Source of the DNA: Pseudomonadota bacterium | Lineage (GTDB): Bacteria; Desulfobacterota; Desulfobacteria; Desulfobacterales; Desulfobacteraceae | Direction: 5' to 3' | Length of the DNA stretch: 64,000 nucleotides | Assembly (NCBI GenBank): GCA_018821535.1 | Contig: JAHJLV010000037.1 | Span: forward strand, 1-64,000 | In this document: piece by piece, positions 55,801 through 64,000 of the stretch | How positions within the stretch are numbered: the stretch's first letter is position 1 | Layout of the letters: each line of letters opens with the position of its first letter | Notes under the pieces: generated by a model | Told to the model about the DNA's origin: nothing | Database searches by the model: none | Seen by the model: the letters and a program-made list of their open reading frames with translations, nothing else | Program-made: the position numbers and the translations under genes

Positions 55801-55917
55801 TATTTCATTGATCTGTTTCTGGGTGCTGACCACCTCGTTTGCTTTCTGCAGACTGCTGGTAAGGCTCCCCAGCCGGTAGGTGGAATTTACATAATTGGAA
55901 ATATTTGGCACCCTCAT
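52834..55917 (-). CDS. flgL: Giant hook-filament junction protein FlgL (HAP3) with five internal modules
   Basis: 1027 residues against 300-530 in most species. The N-terminal flagellin-like helix region (about 1-140; MRVPNISNYVNSTYRLGSL) and the C-terminal helices (about 930-1027; ending LASTSKILNISLVDYLT) are canonical. Between them lie five related modules at about 188-282, 419-525, 541-646, 665-768 and 784-900. The shared pattern is N-x-I-x-F near the start, a TA-x-I/V-x-x-G/K-x-Y-x-S step, a helix (LAxxIExxMxAAS), then D/N-Y-x-V-x-Y and F-x-I-K-E, ending L-x-W-x-S/T-G. AAGGAG precedes the ATG. It is followed by csrA. Confidence 0.93.
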   Translation of the reverse strand: MRVPNISNYVNSTYRLGSLTSSLQKANEVVSTQKQINEISDDPLGLSQVLTIRNSIGTLDQIERNVIMGKSWLEGAESSLDSVNTLILDAKTEVSRLANSSATADERKDAVERINSILEQIVSLGNTQVNGNYIFGGTDTNVIPFEYDQSGTGQVVYKGNNIPFEIRTDKNSGVQVGRDGKETFWDREIEINATNNTIVFKEDNGHGSGSQIVLTATVPDGLYTSQKLETAVRNALNEASSQNGYGAGYLVDYNSDDNTYAIREDGSFNGYLKTEFMWDTGGQAYINNIAASSSIDPDDIQISVDAGALTISTPEPAGTNPFRLVWQGDDTWKIVNNPGYVIVPSTISGTKDSIDIDLNESGTADIRIRLDAPVNNKGDYIEFEIVSAKGDRSIGHEIGYNGTNTIQAPPVSDYQAQYITELVIADGTNDQIVFDEVNSTGGASTFTIDLNTTGADITYVDMNTLASSIETRMEAASAAGPNSIDYNVSYDPVTSRFKIKEAGSDLDEFHIQWSASNAADTLGFYPVDDLTIYPASDIALDRTIVLDNSNNTFSFQEIDALGTAGTALTATVAAGTYRDATSFAAAVELALDAATANVPPADYDVTYNAGNNQFTIQDVSGNISEFRLLWDSGGPDSDYLAKSLGFSPDVDYDRNLSYSSSVDPVVMTFDKTNNWIDFSETDADGNRVTASIQIPEGDYTSRDQLAAVIQTRMREASFNNVDYAVSYDAVEGEFIFKEGGIADISSFSLLWYSGDNPSTNAADTLGFVTTSDDTVRLSMSDENIVNITIDGSNNKIDFLEFNRNNPNEYPNKLTASIAQKTYSSHAELAREVEKAMEAESRNNGNAINYTVAWDDHTQKFTIKENGSMLDELRLQWNTGNNAPVSIGGTGQTIGAILGFDSLEDDVHTPLKSQRPVEWGIFNTLLDLKQYLSDNDTDGIERSIGRLETNFDNMTSRIVDIGMKYNRLEVRETITREVSLSLTTRKSSIEDADIIESIMKLQSIETAYQAALASTSKILNISLVDYLT

Positions 55918-55930
55918 TGCGGTTCTCCTT

Positions 55931-58900
55931 CTATCGGACAGAAATCAACGTATTCAACATTTCATCTGCTATGGTCAACAACTTGGAGGCAGCTGAAAAT
56001 GCATGCTGATATTTGATTAATTTAATCATTTCTTCATCAAGAGAAACAGCTGAAACTGAATCTCTCTGCGCAGTAATACTGTTTACCATGATATCGGCAA
56101 ATTCCTTGGAATTCTTAATACTTCTTGATTTTACACCCATGGAGCTGATCATCTGATTATAATAATTATCCAGCGTTGCGGTTGTTGTGCTTGACCGGGC
56201 ATCTGATCCTCTTTGGAATGTCCAGAGTTTGAGCGTTTTTTCCTGAAACTGGACATCAGACATTGCCAGCGCATTGGTATTATCCCCCTGGCTGATCAAT
56301 CCGGTTTCACTGTCAATGGTTGCAGCACTGATGAATTTAGTGTCACTGAGCTTTTCATTGACCTCCATGGTCATGGAATCATAGCCTTTAAAAAAATTAT
56401 TTATTCCGGCAGCCGCCACCAGGCCCGAATCAGAAGATGCATTATCTGAAAATGAAAAACCGATATCCCGGGAACTGTGTTTAATGAAATCAACCTCTAT
56501 AAACCCGTACCCTGAAACCCGCTCCTTAAAGTTGATTTCGATGTCTGCCACGCCATCTCCTGAAAAATCAACACCAAAACCGTCATCATCTCCACCATCG
56601 GGAATGATTTGAAGACTGCCGCCTGTGGGGTCGTTCAAAACCCCCCAGCGGCCTGATGCAGACCGTTCAAAATGCAGGTCAGATGCTGCAAAATCAATCG
56701 CACTGTAATTGGTGACAGTGACTGAACCATTGACCTGGTTAAAACCGTTTTCACCTGAATAATGAATATTTTCCACAGAATAATAGCTGTCAGACGCAGC
56801 AAACTGCAATCGATTGTCCAGGGTGGTGGACGCTTTCATACCGCCGGCCATGCGATTAAACTGATCTGCAAAAGAATCAAGGGTCCAGTGCCAGTCAGAA
56901 AGCGTTTCTCCTGTCGGCTGTCCGGCACTGTTCGTTGAAAGGGGGGCTCCTGTATCACCGGTGGTAATCGTAAACACATCTTTATCAAATACGGTTCCAT
57001 CATAAAATCTGAGCAGCATTCCGTCCACTGTGATTTCAACAGGGGCACCGGGCGTGTATGGCGGATCATGACCCTCAATGGTGAACGTACCGGTCTCAAC
57101 ACTGTTGGACCATTCAATGATAATCGGGTCATCGCCTTGGGCCGGGACATGCCCGACTTTACCGCCTGAAATAACCTTGAACTGATAAATATCATTAATG
57201 CTGTTTGCCTGACCCGTTATTCTGAAATTCAAAGTATCCGGCCGGCCCAGGGTATCGGTGTTCACAGACAGGGTATTGCCTGCAACCAGACTTCCTTTTG
57301 AAATATCAAATGTCATGGCTGTAAGCCCGCTTTCAATTATGCTGACCTGGCCTGCATCTTCCACGTGAATTAAACCCGATGCACCTGTTCCCACACCGTC
57401 TTTATCCAGCCGCTCCCACATGATAATACCGTCATCATCATAAACAGTAGATGTTGAAAAATTTCGATATAATCTTGCAGGATCTGCATCCAGCAGATCA
57501 TTTTCCGGCTGGTTCGACCCTTTGCCTGTACCGGTTCTGATTTTCAATTGCGCATTATTATCCAGGGAATCCGCAAAATTGGTAATTTCAATGGGATCTT
57601 CCAGCTCACTGTCTTTTATGATGGAAACAGAACTGGCAGTTCTGACAACTGTATAGTTCTGATCAATTCCGGCAAAGGCCAGACCGGCATTGATTTGAGC
57701 TTCAAGATACTGGGCAAACTGGATATCAGAGGTTCCTCCGGCTGCTGTGGTGACAAAGCTTATTGCCGCGCCATCCAGTTCAAATGATATAATTTCACCG
57801 CCGGCAGTTGAAAAATTGGTAAACCCGCCCTCGCCCCCCAGTGTGATAATGGAACTGCCCACAGTGGCCCGGTTTCCGCTGAAAAGACCGCCGGAAGCTG
57901 CGCCAAAAACATCGGAACGGATTGAAATGGCAGGGTCGATAACCGCTGTTACGGTCCCTGTAATTACCCCGGATTTAAAACCGCCGACAAAAGAGCCTTC
58001 TTGAATCGTAATTGCTGTTCCGTTTCCGGAAAAAACAAAACTGTCTGTTGCAACCGTATCTGTATTTGCGACCACTGCATCGGCGCCGTCAAATGTCAGT
58101 GTATTATCACCCGGTATGGTCGTACCTGCCAGACTTGTTATCAGAACACCCGGGTTCCCGGCAATAGCGCTGACATTATCAAGGGTAATATCTGATCCGT
58201 CCGTGGATCGAATAACAACCGAATTGCTGGATAATTTATTTTCAACAGAAAAAGGCTGACCTGTAAGCGCAGCTGCAATGGCTGCAGAAAAAACTGCGGC
58301 CATTGCAACACTGTCTGCAGTATCCACCCCTGTCAGATCCACTGAAACCTGCTGACCATTCACATCAAAGGTCAAGATATCTCCGGGAGTAAAGCCGGAA
58401 AACGCAGACAGACTGACACCTGCATTGTCCTGTATTTCAAAATCCTGAACCCCCAATGTCCGCCCTGAGCTGCTTGAAATATTAAGACCGCTTGCAAAAA
58501 GGTCATTATCTTCGTTGATACTGTTTATGGTTTCCACAGTGGACAAAAGCGACTCTTCAAACTGTTCCTGCAGCGTACCGGCATCAGAGTCCCTGAGAAA
58601 ACTCACCTGCTGAATCAGCCCGTCCACATAAAGAGAATACTGAATTTCATCCCCATCCTGGGCATTCACAATTCCGGCAATATCAAACGCAATGCCGGTC
58701 TCGGATGCAAAGGCCTCAATCCCTGCCACATCATTCAGGGCCTGGGCAATGGAAGCGGCCGATCGTCTGGCATCTCCACCCACATCTTTTATCTGAATTC
58801 TGGCTGTCCCTTCAGGGCCATCATATATAGTGAATGTCTGTTCAGCAATTGCATTGTCAAGAGCGCTTGACACACCGGATGTTGCAAAATTCCCCCATAC

Positions 58901-60142
58901 TCTGGCCAGGCCATCGCCGTCAGATTCTGTCACCATCCGGTCCCCTAAGGTTGCGCCATCCAGAACCGTAAGTTTATAGATGGACTGCACGCCACCGGGT
59001 GCGGTGCCCTGCCAGTTGGTGATACTGGCCTGTGACAGCCCCATGTCAATCTCAATTTTATTATACTGTGCCTGGGCATGGGTGGTGTCTTCTGTCCACA
59101 TGGTAAAATCCTGTGAAAAATCAATTTTATCACCAAATTCAAGGCTGGTCAGCCATCCGCTCTCGTCAGCGGCATAATCTCCTGTTACCGCATCTTTAAA
59201 GTATTCCAGACCTGCTCCCTGGGAATGCTGATAATTAATCGCCCAGATCATTTCACGGGACAATTCATCAATTTCTGACCGGTATTTGGGGATCACTTCA
59301 TCCCGCATGGCAAGAAGTCCCCCGATCACACCGCCTGAAATTTTATCTGAAATCGCTATGTCCCCGCTTGCAGAACTCTTCCAGACAACTTCCTTGCCCT
59401 TGAAATAGATATCATTGGTTTCCACCCCGCTGACAATATTATAACTGTTGGCAACATTCACAATCAGACTGCCGTCCGGTTGTTCAAATGTGTCTATATC
59501 TATCAGCTTTCCCAGCTCATCAACCAGACGGTTTCTTTGATCTCTCAGGTCATTGGCGCTTCTGCTGATTTCAGAGGAAACAACCTCACGGTTCAATCTT
59601 GCAATTTTTGCCGACAGTTCATTCACCTGCATGACTGCAGAATTAATATCTGCATTAATATCCTGTGACAGATCATCCATATCAATCACGGCCGCCTCAA
59701 AGCGGGATGCCAGCTGCTTGCCATTTTCAAAAACCGATACGCGCTCTGAAGATCCTTTCGGGTTATCAGAAAGATCCTGCCAGGAATTCCAGAATTCTGT
59801 AAGCAGGGTGGAAATACTGGTCTGGGAATTTTCATCAAAAAATCCCTCAAGAATTCTCATATAGGATTCCTGCTCTTCAAACGATGCCTGTGTGGATAAT
59901 TCACTGGTCAATCGTTGTTCAAGCAGATTATCAACACTTTGCCGGATCTGGTTTGTATTTACTCCGGTGCCGAAAAGAAAACCGGCATACAGCGCAGGCT
60001 TCATGCTCACCTGGTCTGCATGCTGAACGCTGTAATTGGGGTTGTTTACATTGGCAATATTCTGGCCGGTGATATTCAACCCGTACTGTTGTGCGGCAAT
60101 TGCCGTCTTTGCGATACTGAGCGTTGAAGATATACCTGACAT
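55931..60142 (-). CDS. flgK: Giant hook-filament junction protein FlgK (HAP1)
   Basis: 1403 residues, about two and a half times the E. coli protein. The N-terminal rod-type motif ITGQNIANVNNPNYSVQ and the following helices are canonical, as is the C-terminal block (DEEMIKLIKYQHAFSAASKL). Most of the insert lies between residues of about 300 and 1250 and is Thr/Ser/Asp/Gly-rich beta-type sequence. No cysteine-rich or enzymatic motif was seen. AAAGGTG precedes the ATG. It starts three bases after flgN and is followed by flgL. Confidence 0.93.
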   Translation of the reverse strand: MSGISSTLSIAKTAIAAQQYGLNITGQNIANVNNPNYSVQHADQVSMKPALYAGFLFGTGVNTNQIRQSVDNLLEQRLTSELSTQASFEEQESYMRILEGFFDENSQTSISTLLTEFWNSWQDLSDNPKGSSERVSVFENGKQLASRFEAAVIDMDDLSQDINADINSAVMQVNELSAKIARLNREVVSSEISRSANDLRDQRNRLVDELGKLIDIDTFEQPDGSLIVNVANSYNIVSGVETNDIYFKGKEVVWKSSASGDIAISDKISGGVIGGLLAMRDEVIPKYRSEIDELSREMIWAINYQHSQGAGLEYFKDAVTGDYAADESGWLTSLEFGDKIDFSQDFTMWTEDTTHAQAQYNKIEIDMGLSQASITNWQGTAPGGVQSIYKLTVLDGATLGDRMVTESDGDGLARVWGNFATSGVSSALDNAIAEQTFTIYDGPEGTARIQIKDVGGDARRSAASIAQALNDVAGIEAFASETGIAFDIAGIVNAQDGDEIQYSLYVDGLIQQVSFLRDSDAGTLQEQFEESLLSTVETINSINEDNDLFASGLNISSSSGRTLGVQDFEIQDNAGVSLSAFSGFTPGDILTFDVNGQQVSVDLTGVDTADSVAMAAVFSAAIAAALTGQPFSVENKLSSNSVVIRSTDGSDITLDNVSAIAGNPGVLITSLAGTTIPGDNTLTFDGADAVVANTDTVATDSFVFSGNGTAITIQEGSFVGGFKSGVITGTVTAVIDPAISIRSDVFGAASGGLFSGNRATVGSSIITLGGEGGFTNFSTAGGEIISFELDGAAISFVTTAAGGTSDIQFAQYLEAQINAGLAFAGIDQNYTVVRTASSVSIIKDSELEDPIEITNFADSLDNNAQLKIRTGTGKGSNQPENDLLDADPARLYRNFSTSTVYDDDGIIMWERLDKDGVGTGASGLIHVEDAGQVSIIESGLTAMTFDISKGSLVAGNTLSVNTDTLGRPDTLNFRITGQANSINDIYQFKVISGGKVGHVPAQGDDPIIIEWSNSVETGTFTIEGHDPPYTPGAPVEITVDGMLLRFYDGTVFDKDVFTITTGDTGAPLSTNSAGQPTGETLSDWHWTLDSFADQFNRMAGGMKASTTLDNRLQFAASDSYYSVENIHYSGENGFNQVNGSVTVTNYSAIDFAASDLHFERSASGRWGVLNDPTGGSLQIIPDGGDDDGFGVDFSGDGVADIEINFKERVSGYGFIEVDFIKHSSRDIGFSFSDNASSDSGLVAAAGINNFFKGYDSMTMEVNEKLSDTKFISAATIDSETGLISQGDNTNALAMSDVQFQEKTLKLWTFQRGSDARSSTTTATLDNYYNQMISSMGVKSRSIKNSKEFADIMVNSITAQRDSVSAVSLDEEMIKLIKYQHAFSAASKLLTIADEMLNTLISVR

Positions 60143-60145
60143 AAA

Positions 60146-60649
60146 TTACACCTTTGCAGAAATCAGATGATTTTTACCACCCTGTTTTAAAAAATTACCA
60201 AAGCTGCTGTAATTTCCCTTATCCGGCCTGTCAATCAGTGTTGAAAATATTCCATCGATCACAGCAAGATGATCATTAATAAATTTGGAATTATCTGATG
60301 CAAGGCCTTTGACATCACTTTTTATCGTGTCAATTGACAGAATGAGCTTTCTTAGCTCCTCTTTTTTTTCACAAGGGATATTCATGATTCTGACAATATA
60401 GGAAAACGTCAATACCGCAGCATCCTTTTCCAGTCCAGGATAGGTCTGGTTAAACAGACAGACCGCTTCCTGCCTGATCACCTCGATACTCATGGCAAGC
60501 GACTTCTTTTGAGATATGGTCTCCCACAAGGCGTCAACATTCATATCGATAATATGGATTTTTTCTTTTAAAAGAACCTCATATATCTTTTCGTACAGAA
60601 ACAAGGTCTTTTGAATAAACCGCTCTATTTTGTAGGCAAATTTTTCCAT
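60146..60649 (-). CDS. flgN: Flagellar export chaperone FlgN
   Basis: A 167-residue, mostly helical protein in the FlgN position directly before flgK. ISQKKSLAMSIEVIRQEAV fits the conserved central helix. The C-terminal SSFGNFLKQGGKNHLISAKV fits the tail that binds FlgK and FlgL. The start chosen is the ATG at 60649, which has a gaggag site seven bases upstream; a longer frame from 60718 has no such signal. Identification rests on shape and gene order. Confidence 0.75.
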   Translation of the reverse strand: MEKFAYKIERFIQKTLFLYEKIYEVLLKEKIHIIDMNVDALWETISQKKSLAMSIEVIRQEAVCLFNQTYPGLEKDAAVLTFSYIVRIMNIPCEKKEELRKLILSIDTIKSDVKGLASDNSKFINDHLAVIDGIFSTLIDRPDKGNYSSFGNFLKQGGKNHLISAKV

Positions 60650-60718
60650 GTCATATCTCCTCATAAATCCCTGTGGTTTGCCTGTTTTCTGAACATCAAA
60701 CCGGATATTCAGATTCAA

Positions 60719-60836
60719 AAAGGAATTCTTTTCCCCTTTATGATAAAAATCACTCTTTATTCACTAAGAGAGCAACATCTATGCCATGGAAAAAATATAG
60801 ACTGGAGTAAGCGGGCAGAATACTGCTGAGGAAAAC
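60719..60836. other. flgJ-flgN intergenic region lacking flgM
   Basis: In many relatives the anti-sigma-28 gene flgM stands between flgJ and flgN. Here the gap holds no frame of suitable length or FlgM-like motif; it contains a sigma-54 element. flgM must be elsewhere or absent. Confidence 0.5.
60771..60786 (-). promoter_or_regulatory. Sigma-54 (RpoN) promoter of flgN-flgK-flgL-csrA-fliW
   Basis: On the minus strand TGGCAT-N5-TTGCT matches the -24/-12 consensus TGGCAC-N5-TTGCW, with invariant GG and GC exactly ten bases apart. It lies about 120 bases before flgN and would drive the hook-junction genes and the csrA-fliW pair. Confidence 0.7.
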
Positions 60837-61157
60837 TTAGATAGAGTCTTTCAACTCCTGATACAAAAATTCTTTTATGCCGGTGGAAAAATGACTTCTG
60901 GATAATTCATCTGCAAGATACTCATCGTGCATGGACTGGTATATATTCATCCCATGGGATTCATCAAACAGGGCATTTCCGGGCAAAGATTCCCGCATGG
61001 ATTTGATGAGCGTGTGCACCAGAATAGATTCAAAGCCCTCGCAGGCTTTTTTTAATTCTTTTTCTTTGGCGGTTTTTTCTTTAATATTTTCCGTCTTTTT
61101 TTCTATTTTTGTCCGATGCATATCCATCAGATGAACATTCTTTAAATCAATATCCAT
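60837..61157 (-). CDS. flgJ: Rod-binding protein FlgJ (N-terminal domain only)
   Basis: A 106-residue protein with the Rod-binding domain (KKACEGFESILVHTLIKSMR; MNIYQSMHDEYLADELSRS). It lacks the C-terminal muramidase domain of enterobacterial FlgJ, as is usual outside gamma-proteobacteria. The start chosen is the ATG at 61157 with AAGGAG five bases upstream; a GTG two codons earlier overlaps that site. It lies between flgI and the flgN promoter region. Confidence 0.88.
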   Translation of the reverse strand: MDIDLKNVHLMDMHRTKIEKKTENIKEKTAKEKELKKACEGFESILVHTLIKSMRESLPGNALFDESHGMNIYQSMHDEYLADELSRSHFSTGIKEFLYQELKDSI

Positions 61158-61192
61158 ACCCACTCCTTTTCCCTGTGAAATGACCTTTCAGG

Positions 61193-62251
61193 TTAAATAA
61201 TCACCAGTTCCGCCTGAAGGGCGCCTGCCGCCTTGATGCTCTGAAGAATGCTGATCAGATCCTGGGGTTTGACGCCAAGGGCATTGAGTCCTCTGACCAG
61301 TTCCCCTATGGTTGAGGTTCCAGGCAGATTCATCACATTTTCTCTGGTTTCCTGGCCATCCACTCCATTAATGGTCACCGAAAGGCTGCCATGGGCAATG
61401 GCCACACTTGAGATGGTGACATCACTTCCAAAAACAACGGTTCCGGTTTTTTCATTGACAACAACTCTGGCAATGGTATCCGGAATAACCGAAAGTGTTT
61501 CAATGTCCGCAATAAACTCAGCCACATCCTTTTGCCACATGCTTTCCGGAACTGTCAGACTCAAGGCACTGGAATCAATTGTTTTGGCCACGCCCGCACC
61601 AATGGAGGCATTAATGGTTTCTGTCATCCTTTTTGCCGTGGTAAAATCCGGAGTAAACAAAGACAGAATCAGCGTTTTCTTCCCGTCCAGCTGAAAGGGA
61701 ATTTCCCGTTCAACCGATGCACCGTTCACAATCCGTGCAACCTGCAGATGACTGTTCCGGTCTCCTGCGTCACTGGGCATGGCAATGGTGACCGGCCCGC
61801 TGGCAAGCGCATAGATCTGCCCGTCAATCCCTTTTAAGGTTGTGATCAGCAGTGTTCCTCCCTTAAGGCTTTTTGCATCCCCCAGAGATGCCACCGATAC
61901 ATCTATCTTGTCCCCGATTCTTGCAAATGGCGGAATGCTGGCAGTCACCATGACTGCGGCCACATTTTTCACCTTGAGCTGATTTTTATTGATGAAAATA
62001 TTCATCTTTTCCATCATGTTTGCCAGAGCCTGCCGGGTAAAGATAACACCGTCCTTGTCACCGGTTCCGTTCAGCCCCACGATCAGCCCGTAGCCTGTCA
62101 ACTGGTTGGAGCGAATTCCCTTTATGGAAGCAAGATCCTTGATCCTGGCACCCCAGGAATCAGAAACGCCTGCCAGATGAACAGACATTACCGTCAGCAC
62201 AAAAACCAGACAAACCGCTTTATGTGTGAATCTTTGCTTATGTTCAGCCAT
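61193..62251 (-). CDS. flgI: Flagellar P-ring protein FlgI
   Basis: 352 residues. A signal peptide (about 7-34) ends near SDSWGARIKDLASIKGIRSN. The family motifs LTGYGLIVGLNGTGDKDG, VMVTASIPPFARIGDKIDV and GVKPQDLISILQSIKAAGAL are intact. It forms the periplasmic ring in the peptidoglycan layer. The start chosen is the ATG at 62251 with a gaggaaagg site; an upstream ATG at 62278 would overlap flgH. Confidence 0.95.
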   Translation of the reverse strand: MAEHKQRFTHKAVCLVFVLTVMSVHLAGVSDSWGARIKDLASIKGIRSNQLTGYGLIVGLNGTGDKDGVIFTRQALANMMEKMNIFINKNQLKVKNVAAVMVTASIPPFARIGDKIDVSVASLGDAKSLKGGTLLITTLKGIDGQIYALASGPVTIAMPSDAGDRNSHLQVARIVNGASVEREIPFQLDGKKTLILSLFTPDFTTAKRMTETINASIGAGVAKTIDSSALSLTVPESMWQKDVAEFIADIETLSVIPDTIARVVVNEKTGTVVFGSDVTISSVAIAHGSLSVTINGVDGQETRENVMNLPGTSTIGELVRGLNALGVKPQDLISILQSIKAAGALQAELVII

Positions 62252-62265
62252 GAATTTTCCTTTCC

Positions 62266-62982
62266 TCAAAACGGCCATAAATTATCAATAATCCGTGTTC
62301 CCCATCCAGGAGCCTGCTTGTCGGCAAGGGCACCTTTCCCATAATATTCAATTCTTGAATCCGCAAGGAAGGTGGACTGAACCCGGTTAGCGGACGAAAT
62401 ATCCTGGGGCCGGATAATCCCTGACACCGTAATATACTGCACTTCATTATTCACTTTCATGGCCCGCCTGCCGAACAGGCTCAGGTTCCCGTTGGGCAGC
62501 ACCTCAGTAACCCGGGCTGCAATGGAGGCTGTCACCTGACCTGAACGATCAGAGGTGGCCTCCCCTGCAAATGAATTGGAAAAATCCGTTCCGATCAGTT
62601 TGGTGTCTCCTGCAAAAGCCCCGAGAGATGTTTTGTTTCCAAAAATATTAATTTCAGGCACACCGATATCCATACCGGTTTTGCGTTTGGCTTCTGTATT
62701 CACATCCATACTGGACGATGAGTTTTCAATGATATCCACAATCACGGTATCCCCTACCCGGGTGGCTTTTGAATCCTCATACATGGCTCCGGCTCTGTCC
62801 ACCCATAATGATCCTTCTGACGGGCGGGCAGGTGAAAACTCCGGCTGAAAAACGGGCTCAACCGTCCCTCCGTCAGGAATCACCAGCATGGACTGATCAT
62901 TTGATGAAGAATACAGGCACCCTGACAGTCCTGCACAAACGATCCCGACCAGAATCATGTTTAGAATATGTGTCAATTTCAT
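62266..62982 (-). CDS. flgH: Flagellar L-ring lipoprotein FlgH
   Basis: 238 residues. A lipoprotein signal ends in LSGC (Cys22 acylated). GSLWVDRAGAMYEDSKATRV, VGDTVIVDIIENSSS, and the C-terminal VSGIIRPQDISSANRVQSTF are FlgH hallmarks. It builds the outer-membrane ring, which marks the host as Gram-negative. flgA lies one base upstream and flgI follows. Confidence 0.95.
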   Translation of the reverse strand: MKLTHILNMILVGIVCAGLSGCLYSSSNDQSMLVIPDGGTVEPVFQPEFSPARPSEGSLWVDRAGAMYEDSKATRVGDTVIVDIIENSSSSMDVNTEAKRKTGMDIGVPEINIFGNKTSLGAFAGDTKLIGTDFSNSFAGEATSDRSGQVTASIAARVTEVLPNGNLSLFGRRAMKVNNEVQYITVSGIIRPQDISSANRVQSTFLADSRIEYYGKGALADKQAPGWGTRIIDNLWPF

Positions 62983-62983
62983 T

Positions 62984-63997
62984 TTAAAACCTCACCTCCA
63001 CTTTTGTTTTACCCCTGACAATCCCCTGGACAAGCCTGCCTGAATTCAGATTCTCAACCCGGATCAATTCATTTTCAAACCCGTCTTCCTTTGATACACC
63101 GGAAGTCACAATCAGCAGATTTTCATTTTTTGATACAAGAGTTACAATATCGCCTTTCTGGATTAACGGCTGCTGTTCTATCAGGTCTGACCGCAGATAT
63201 TCATCTTTTTTCACGCCCGTTTTCAAAATCTTGTTCTCAATCCTGTCAAACTGCTTGATATAGTCCCCGCTTAAATTAAAAATATTGAGTTTTTTTAAAT
63301 AGACATCTTCCCGGGAAAGCTGTTTTCCTTTTGGAAAAGACCGATTTACACACAGTACTTTTTCAAAAACATCCACCTGGCCTGTCACACTGACCCTGTC
63401 CTGTTTTTTCCGGTTGATGTTCACATCAAGAAAAACCGCCAGCCTGCCGTTCTGACTGACAATATCATTTGATGACAGAACAAAATCAACATCCCCCTGG
63501 GGATACAGTTCAAGCCCCCGGACACTTAACGATGCCAGGTTAAACTCCCTGCCTTTATATGCCGTGGATAAATGCTGTTCCAAAAATGTTCGGATGTCCT
63601 GTTTTGTAATCTCCTGGCTCATGCGTTTTACATAAACATGTTCCGGGATGACAATTTTGATATTTTCAGGCAGATACTGCTGGGTGTGAATGGCAGACAG
63701 GATTTTTTTGTTATCCAGCAGTTTAATTTTATCCGGTTTTGGAGAGGTGTCCACATCAATCTTTGACAGGGCCTCCTTTAAAAAATCACTGGCATGGATA
63801 TCAGCGATATCGCCTAAATAAATATCATCCTGGTTTACCTGACTGGTTTCTTTGACCGTGATCTTAATTTGAGCAGCGGAAGAAGGCCCTTCCTGGGCAT
63901 AAAGAGCCCAAAATCCAGACCCAAGAAAAACAGAAAAGCCGACTGCCAGCAAAGTCAAGACAGATCTGTTTAATATGTTTGAATGATCAAAAATCAT
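62984..63997 (-). CDS. flgA: Flagella basal body P-ring formation protein FlgA
   Basis: 337 residues with a hydrophobic export signal at about 12-35. Two SAF-like regions form the C-terminal half (VNRSFPKGKQLSREDVYLKK; QQPLIQKGDIVTLVSKNENL), ending GIVRGKTKVEVRF. It is the periplasmic chaperone for P-ring assembly. An in-frame stop directly precedes the ATG, so the gene is complete despite its nearness to the window edge. It heads the visible flgA-flgH-flgI-flgJ run. Confidence 0.92.
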   Translation of the reverse strand: MIFDHSNILNRSVLTLLAVGFSVFLGSGFWALYAQEGPSSAAQIKITVKETSQVNQDDIYLGDIADIHASDFLKEALSKIDVDTSPKPDKIKLLDNKKILSAIHTQQYLPENIKIVIPEHVYVKRMSQEITKQDIRTFLEQHLSTAYKGREFNLASLSVRGLELYPQGDVDFVLSSNDIVSQNGRLAVFLDVNINRKKQDRVSVTGQVDVFEKVLCVNRSFPKGKQLSREDVYLKKLNIFNLSGDYIKQFDRIENKILKTGVKKDEYLRSDLIEQQPLIQKGDIVTLVSKNENLLIVTSGVSKEDGFENELIRVENLNSGRLVQGIVRGKTKVEVRF

Positions 63998-64000
63998 TTA

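Overview
The window reads as chromosome of a flagellated, Gram-negative bacterium, most likely a Desulfobacteraceae-type member of the Desulfobacterota (former delta-proteobacteria). This is an inference from gene content: P- and L-ring genes (flgI, flgH), a FliW/CsrA pair, sigma-54- and sigma-28-like flagellar promoters, and very large FlgK, FlgL and flagellin proteins. No rRNA or other taxonomic marker is present.

Layout. 1-447 holds no supported gene. 448-3552 is a zinc-ribbon/pseudokinase/transmembrane/trypsin-like protease/TPR protein. 3524-8654 (minus strand) holds rarA, der, a two-gene ABC exporter and a small coiled-coil gene. 8850-9153 is a tRNA-Lys/tRNA-Glu operon with its terminator. 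9180-10813 is motB-motA. 10951-42308 is a large surface-glycan (flagellin glycosylation) island. 42406-64000 is flagellar: a Maf-type flagellin glycosyltransferase, fliC, fliD, fliS, a FliT/FlgN-like gene and flaG on one side, and the minus-strand run flgA-flgH-flgI-flgJ-flgN-flgK-flgL-csrA-fliW on the other.

The glycan island has three layers. (1) A complete CMP-pseudaminic acid pathway: pseC, pseB, pseF, a fused pseG-pseH and pseI. (2) A long plus-strand block (19915-36480) with a GmhA-like isomerase, two NDP-sugar epimerases/dehydratases, a stand-alone pyruvate-dehydrogenase-E1-like alpha/beta pair, a split transketolase, a TylCIII-type C-methyltransferase, a TylF-type methyltransferase and two further methyltransferases. 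The same block has an SDR, a zinc alcohol dehydrogenase, a SPASM radical SAM protein, a B12-binding radical SAM protein, an HldE-like protein with its domains in reverse order, and a sugar-phosphate nucleotidylyltransferase. It looks like a pathway for a heavily modified, carbon-branched, possibly heptose-derived sugar. (3) A minus-strand HisF/HisH/ATP-PPase amidotransferase trio of the kind that makes acetamidino sugars, followed by the Maf protein next to flagellin.

The flagellar part is unusual for size and repeats. Flagellin has 1134 residues, with about 14 copies of a three-hexapeptide cassette between its conserved ends that fits a left-handed beta-helix pattern. FlgL (1027 residues) carries five related modules of roughly 100 residues, and FlgK has 1403 residues. 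The flagellin leader has a sigma-28-like promoter and GGA-containing hairpin/SD sites expected of CsrA control, and csrA-fliW lie in the same window. A GG-N10-GC sigma-54 element precedes flgN-flgK. The most promising undescribed biology is the branched-sugar block and the beta-helix-like flagellin it may decorate.
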